Assembly: GCA_007123195.1 (NCBI GenBank)
Contig: SKLO01000050.1
Location: 1 to 8,555 of the forward strand
Direction of reading: 5' to 3'
DNA: 8,555 bases
Origin: Verrucomicrobiales bacterium
Lineage (GTDB): Bacteria > Verrucomicrobiota > Verrucomicrobiia > Verrucomicrobiales > SKLO01
Every line of letters begins with the position of its first letter. Within the stretch, counting starts at the first letter, position 1. Shown piece after piece: positions 4,512-8,555 of the stretch. The position numbers and the translations under genes were made by a program. The notes below the pieces were generated by a model that made no database searches, was not told where the DNA came from, and worked only from the letters and a program-made list of their open reading frames with translations.

Positions 4512-7500
4512 ATGGCTGCGCTCCCATCCTTGTCCGTCCCCACGAAATTGACCCACCACCAGGAAGTGGGTGCGCCTTCATGGCGTTCATGCATCAACGC
4601 TGGAGGCTGGAGGGCCGGATGGCAGCGGCTCGGCCGGGTGGCGTTGGCCCTTGGCGTTGTCACCGTTTTTTTGGCGGGGCCGGTGGAGGGGGCGCCGCGG
4701 GTGCAGGATCCTTCGGATTGGACCTATGCCGACGTGCTGCCCGCGGCTGAAATTCAGGCCCTGGACGATATCAAGGCCCAGAATTTTCCAGGCTGGAACT
4801 GGGACCCCTCCATGAGTTGGACGGATTCGGTGGTGGGACTGACGATAGAAGATCCGGCCTACACTGATGTCTATGATGAAGGAGATTTTCTCGGTTACGA
4901 TTTGACCACCCAGGGGCGGGTGCGGCTGCTGAACCTGACCAATCGGGGACTGCCGGGAGAGATTCCCGCCAGCCTGGGCGACCTGGCCAAGCTGGAGCTT
5001 CTTTATCTGAATGGCAACCAACTCAGCGGGGAGATTCCCGCCAGCCTGGGCAACCTGGCCAACTTGAGGTGGCTGTGGCTGTTTGGCAACCAACTCAGCG
5101 GGGAGATTCCCGCCAGCCTGGGCAATCTGGCCAACTTGGAGCAGCTGTGGCTGTATAGCAACCAACTCAGCGGGGAGATTCCCGCCAGTCTGGGCAACCT
5201 GAACAACATGGAGCGGCTCTATCTGCACACGAACCAACTCAGTGGGGAGATTCCCGCCAGCCTGGGCAACATGGCCAACTTGAAGTGGCTGTGGCTGTAT
5301 AGCAACCAACTCAGCGGGGAGATTCCCGCCAGTCTGGGCAACCTGACCAACTTGGTGCGGCTAAATCTGGACAGGAACCAACTCAGCGGGGAGATTCCCG
5401 CCAGTCTGGGTAACCTGGCCAACTTGGAACGGCTATATCTGTTTGACAACCAACTCAGTGGGGAGATTCCCGCCAGTCTGGGCAACCCGGGCAACCTGGC
5501 CAACTTGAAGTCGTTGTTTCTAAATCGCAACCAACTCAGCGGAGAGATTCCCGCCAGCCTGAGCAACCTGGCTAACCTGGAGAGGCTCTATCTGCATACC
5601 AACGAACTCAGCGGGGAGATCCCCGCCAGCCTGGGCGACATGGGCAACTTGGAAGAGCTGTTTCTGAATAGCAACGAACTCAGCGGGGAGATCCCCGCCA
5701 GCCTGGGCAACCTGGCCAACTTGTGGTTGTTGGCGCTGGCTGGCAACCAACTCAGCGGGGAGATTCCCGCCAGCTTGGGCGACCTTGTCAACTTAAGGAG
5801 GCTGGAACTGAATTGGAACCAACTCAGCGGGGAAATCCCCGTCAGCTTGGGCAACTTGGCCGAATTGCAGTCGCTGTTGCTGGATGAGAACCAACTCAGC
5901 GGTTCCGTGCGCGCCGATGAAAACGCCTGGCCAGCCCTGTCCCGTTTAGAGCTGGAAAACAACTTGTTTGACGATTCGCCTGGGTCGGCTTTTTCCAATG
6001 CCATGCACCTTCTGGGGCAGCGGATCAACATCAACACCCTGATCTGGCAGCCGCAAGGTCCCCCGGAAACGTCCGGTTACCACGTGGCCGTGGGCGGCGC
6101 GGGGCGTGTCGTTTTGGATTTTCTGGAAGGCGAGGTGCTGCGGGTGGTGGGGCTGCCGCCCGGGCTGCGCTTTGACCGGGAGACCCAGGAGGTGACAGGC
6201 ACGGCCCTGCGGGTGCGCCCGGACGGCGAGGCCTATGTGGCGCGGGCGTTGGTGGCGAATGACGCCGGCGGGACCGAGTGGAAGGATCTGAGCATTGCCG
6301 TGGAAGCGCTGCCGGCGTGGCTGGTGGGAGGCTACCAGGGTCATGTGGAGGTGGTGCCGTCGGCGGAAGGGCTGTTGGCACGGGGGGGTGAGATGAGCGT
6401 GCGGGTTTTACCGACGGGCGCTCTCAGCGGCCGGCTGGTTCTTGGGTCGCGTGTGTTGCCGCTGCGTGGTCGCGTGCAGGGCTACGTGGGCCAAAGCCAG
6501 CCCGGGATTGTGATCACGGCCGTGCTGGAAGTTTCGCCGGTGCGCAATGATCCCTCGCAGGATCTGGTGGTGGAGTTGCGCCTTGAGGCGGGCACCGCCG
6601 GAGCGGGCGTCATGAACGGCGAGGTGCGCGCGGCGGACGCGGAGTCCGGCGACGGGCTGGCCGTGGTGGGCTGGCAGACTCACTGGAATCCCCGTTCCAA
6701 CCCCGCCCTCGGCGGCGGCAGCGCGCGCGTGCACACCATTCTCGCTCCGGTGGATGAACCCGGCGCCGGCGAGGACTTCCCCGGCGGCAGCGGCTTCGCC
6801 GTGGTCACCATCCTGCGCGACGGCATCGCCCGCCTGCAGCTAACCCTTGCCGACGGCGTCAGGCTGGGGGGCGTCGGCCGCATGTCGGCCGATGGCGACC
6901 TCTACCTCTACCGCCATCTCTACCGCGGCGGCGGCGCGGTGCTGCTGGAACTGCAGGCTGACGACATGGACGACGTGCCCGCCGAACTGGCTGGCGACCT
7001 GCGCTGGGTCAAGTTCGCCGATGTGCGCGAGCGCGATTACAGCGACGGATTCGATCTCGAAACCACGGTTCTGGGACGGCCGTTTACCCGGCCGGTGCCG
7101 GGCGAGTTTCTGTTTACCGAAAGCGGTTCGCCGCCCGACTGGTTGTCGCTGCAGCTGCAGGGGCTCGGCATTGAGGACGAGCCGATCCTCGAGGATTTCA
7201 ACAGCGAAGGCATCGCCGACATCCCCGTGCGGCTCAATGAGCGCAACCAGTTGATCAACGACCCGCAGGCGCCGGGACGTGCGCGCGCCGTAATGAGTCC
7301 CTTCAGCGGACTGGCGCAGGGCAACATTCTGCTGCCGCGCCAGTTGCCCAACGGCCGTCGCATCAATCTGAACACCATCTTCCGCGGGCTCTACCTGCCG
7401 CCCGGCAACGGTGAACCGGGCGCTGTGTTCGGATTTTTCCAGAAAAACGCGGAAGGCCTCGGCGGGTCGGTGGCGCTACGCCAGACCGGATCGATGGCCA

Positions 7501-8555
7501 TCGTGATCAACGACCCCGATCCCGGCGCTGACCTGCAGCTGGTGCAAGGCGGCGTGATGGCGCTCGAGCTTGGTGAAACCGGCGGCGAAGTGATCTCGGT
7601 GCAGGGTTTGCCGCGCGGGGTGCGGTTCGATCGCGACAGCCAGCAACTCATCGGCCTGGTGCGCTTCCCGGCCGGCGCCACCGCCATCGTGCGGCTGCCC
7701 GACGGCACCCGTGCGACCGTTGAACTCGCGCTCGACGCCGAACCGCTGCCCGGCTGGCTGCCCGGTTCGTATGCCGGGCCGGTGGAAGTGAGCGAGCCCG
7801 GGCACGACGGCCTGCTCGGTCGCGGCGGTGAAGTGCGCGTGCAAATCAGCGCGCGCGGTCAATACAGTGGTCAACTGCGGGTCGGCCCGCGCGTGTTCGG
7901 CTTTCGTGGAGTGTTGTCAGGATTTGATGGCCGCATTGATCCCGCCGCCGAAGCGCTCACCGCGCTCAACACCATCGTGCCGGTGCGCACCGATGCGGGT
8001 CAGAACCTTGAGTTGGAACTGAACTTCGAACTGGGCGCCGGCAATGTCGGCGTGATCAGCGGTCAGCTCAGCGGGCAGGGCGAGAACCTTGCGGTGCGCG
8101 GCTGGCGCAGTCCCTGGACTGCTTTTGGCAACCCCGCCTGGGGTGGCAACAACGGCGTGCGGGTGCATACGATCATCAACCCGGTGGGTGCACCCGGGGT
8201 GGGGGACGAGTTCCCCGGTGGCTTCAGCTACGCCGTGGTGACCTTGTTCAGAAACGGCCAGGCGCGGGTGCTGGCCAGTCTGGCCGACGGCACCAACACT
8301 GCTGGCATCGGGTCGGTCTCCGCCGAGGGCGAGCTTTACCTGTATCGCGCGCTCAACTACCGCGGTGGCGGTTCAGCGCTGCTGGAACTGCAGGCCGACG
8401 AGGTGGACGACGTGCCCGGCGAGGTGGCGGGCGGCATGCGCTGGTTGAAGCTGGGGCACCCGCTTGAGCGCAGTTACACCGACGGATTTGATCTCGAAAG
8501 CCCCGCGCTCGGCCGTCCCTACGTCCGACCGCCGGCCGGCGAGTTCCTGTTCACC
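4512..8555 (+). CDS. Giant secreted leucine-rich-repeat protein with tandem Ig-like/beta modules (3' end outside window)
   Basis: Open for 1348 codons from ATG 4512 to the window edge; the preceding in-frame stop is at 4434. Residues 1-42 are a long basic n-region and 43-56 a hydrophobic core (VALALGVVTVFLAG), so export is expected with cleavage near residue 61; GTG 4566 is an alternative start. Residues 62-143 form a cap (PSDWTYADVLPAAEIQALDD, then GRVRLLNL before the first repeat). Thirteen plant-type LRRs (xxLSGEIPASLGNLANL) plus a degenerate one occupy about 144-486. Two modules follow. Each has a G[QR]RIN[IL]NT motif (502, 948), an Ig-like stretch (LPPGLRFDRETQEVTGT at 548; LPRGVRFDRDSQQLIG at 1033) and a 267-residue beta-rich domain (603-869, 1082-1348). 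No catalytic motif is seen; surface adhesion or ligand binding is inferred. The C-terminal anchor lies beyond the window. Confidence 0.88.
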   Translation, partial: MAALPSLSVPTKLTHHQEVGAPSWRSCINAGGWRAGWQRLGRVALALGVVTVFLAGPVEGAPRVQDPSDWTYADVLPAAEIQALDDIKAQNFPGWNWDPSMSWTDSVVGLTIEDPAYTDVYDEGDFLGYDLTTQGRVRLLNLTNRGLPGEIPASLGDLAKLELLYLNGNQLSGEIPASLGNLANLRWLWLFGNQLSGEIPASLGNLANLEQLWLYSNQLSGEIPASLGNLNNMERLYLHTNQLSGEIPASLGNMANLKWLWLYSNQLSGEIPASLGNLTNLVRLNLDRNQLSGEIPASLGNLANLERLYLFDNQLSGEIPASLGNPGNLANLKSLFLNRNQLSGEIPASLSNLANLERLYLHTNELSGEIPASLGDMGNLEELFLNSNELSGEIPASLGNLANLWLLALAGNQLSGEIPASLGDLVNLRRLELNWNQLSGEIPVSLGNLAELQSLLLDENQLSGSVRADENAWPALSRLELENNLFDDSPGSAFSNAMHLLGQRININTLIWQPQGPPETSGYHVAVGGAGRVVLDFLEGEVLRVVGLPPGLRFDRETQEVTGTALRVRPDGEAYVARALVANDAGGTEWKDLSIAVEALPAWLVGGYQGHVEVVPSAEGLLARGGEMSVRVLPTGALSGRLVLGSRVLPLRGRVQGYVGQSQPGIVITAVLEVSPVRNDPSQDLVVELRLEAGTAGAGVMNGEVRAADAESGDGLAVVGWQTHWNPRSNPALGGGSARVHTILAPVDEPGAGEDFPGGSGFAVVTILRDGIARLQLTLADGVRLGGVGRMSADGDLYLYRHLYRGGGAVLLELQADDMDDVPAELAGDLRWVKFADVRERDYSDGFDLETTVLGRPFTRPVPGEFLFTESGSPPDWLSLQLQGLGIEDEPILEDFNSEGIADIPVRLNERNQLINDPQAPGRARAVMSPFSGLAQGNILLPRQLPNGRRINLNTIFRGLYLPPGNGEPGAVFGFFQKNAEGLGGSVALRQTGSMAIVINDPDPGADLQLVQGGVMALELGETGGEVISVQGLPRGVRFDRDSQQLIGLVRFPAGATAIVRLPDGTRATVELALDAEPLPGWLPGSYAGPVEVSEPGHDGLLGRGGEVRVQISARGQYSGQLRVGPRVFGFRGVLSGFDGRIDPAAEALTALNTIVPVRTDAGQNLELELNFELGAGNVGVISGQLSGQGENLAVRGWRSPWTAFGNPAWGGNNGVRVHTIINPVGAPGVGDEFPGGFSYAVVTLFRNGQARVLASLADGTNTAGIGSVSAEGELYLYRALNYRGGGSALLELQADEVDDVPGEVAGGMRWLKLGHPLERSYTDGFDLESPALGRPYVRPPAGEFLFT
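4941..5960 (+). repeat. 72-bp tandem repeat array encoding 24-residue LRRs
   Basis: Repeat units begin with the Asn codon at 4941 (25 residues), then 5016, 5088, 5160, 5232, 5304, 5376, 5448 (27 residues), 5529, 5601, 5673, 5745, 5817 and the degenerate 5889. Apart from the two noted, all are exactly 72 bp. The block encoding NQLSGEIPASLGN is nearly identical at DNA level in most units, and differences concentrate after it. Units at 5601 and 5673 share the variants AACGAACTC and GAGATCCCC, a sign of local duplication. The in-frame period and near-identity point to recent expansion or homogenisation. Confidence 0.93.
6015..7118 (+). repeat. C-terminal module, copy 1 (within the LRR protein)
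   Basis: It runs from GQRININT (residue 502) to GEFLFT (ending at 869). An Ig-like piece (about 518-600) carries LPPGLRFDRETQEVTGT, resembling putative-Ig (He_PIG type) domains. The beta-rich domain starts WLVGGYQGHVEV (603) and includes VHTILAPV, DFPGG, LYLYR, RGGG, LLELQAD, DDVP, DGFDLE and LGRP. These blocks recur in copy 2 exactly 479 residues later. Confidence 0.8.
7353..8555 (+). repeat. C-terminal module, copy 2 (within the LRR protein)
   Basis: It runs from GRRINLNT (residue 948) to GEFLFT at the very edge (1348). The Ig-like piece has LPRGVRFDRDSQQLIG (1033), and the beta domain starts WLPGSYAGPVEV (1082). The last 130 or so residues are about 60% identical to copy 1 by hand alignment, with a single one-residue indel. 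It has an extra segment near 968-1002 (VFGFFQKNAEGLGGSVALRQ) absent from copy 1. The repeat of the boundary motif suggests further copies may lie beyond the window. Confidence 0.8.

Noticed and set aside
4941..5960. CRISPR array
   Set aside because: The period is 72 bp with no unique spacers, and the repeats are in-frame codons of an LRR protein.
4941..5960. Diversity-generating retroelement target
   Set aside because: Variable sites involve changes at all bases, not mainly adenines, they are spread through an array rather than in a C-terminal variable region, and no reverse transcriptase or template repeat is present in the window. Flanking sequence could change this view.
4587..6037. Several minus-strand frames over the LRR array with repeated LPRLAGISPLSWL-type sequence
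   Set aside because: They are periodic shadows of the 72-bp repeat read backwards. The plus-strand frame continues through the whole array and into recognisable modules.

Overview
High-GC bacterial chromosome segment, most likely from Verrucomicrobiota (possibly an Opitutae-type lineage). This placement is an inference. It rests on the secreted sialate O-acetylesterase, the intergenic blocks of short GC-rich hairpins, and the large secreted protein whose C-terminal beta-rich repeats (pattern GxYxG...GGxxxV...SGxL) resemble domains I associate with that phylum. No RNA gene, CRISPR array, transposase or phage gene was found.

Layout. (1) Positions 1-265, minus: the N-terminal part of a cupin-domain protein that runs off the left edge. 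(2) 353-2026, minus: a secreted sialate O-acetylesterase (SGNH/GDS type). It lies 87 bp upstream of the cupin gene on the same strand, so the two may be co-transcribed. (3) 2027-2458: a divergent intergenic region with an AT-rich core and a perfect CRP-type palindrome, TGTGA-N6-TCACA. (4) 2459-3472, plus: a long-chain class-1 polyprenyl diphosphate synthase with all diagnostic motifs. (5) 3473-4511: about 1 kb without a credible gene. It holds a terminator-like hairpin, two AGACA-N4-TGTCT hairpins, a duplicated structured palindromic element with exchanged arms, a candidate sigma70-like promoter and a perfect 20-bp palindrome. (6) 4512-8555, plus: the start and at least 1348 codons of a giant secreted protein that continues past the right edge. 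It has a signal peptide, an N-terminal cap, 13 near-identical plant-type leucine-rich repeats plus one degenerate repeat, and two tandem copies of a large module (Ig-like segment followed by a 267-residue beta-rich domain).

How the genes relate. The esterase and cupin genes suggest use of acetylated glycans. The polyprenyl synthase is housekeeping (quinone side chain or lipid carrier). The LRR protein is probably an exported surface or adhesion protein. The three units do not look like one pathway. The most interesting part is the LRR gene: the repeat backbone is almost invariant, while the residues predicted to face outward on the concave beta-sheet differ from repeat to repeat, and the array shows higher-order (two-repeat) duplication. 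The 1 kb of structured repeats upstream is the second point of interest.
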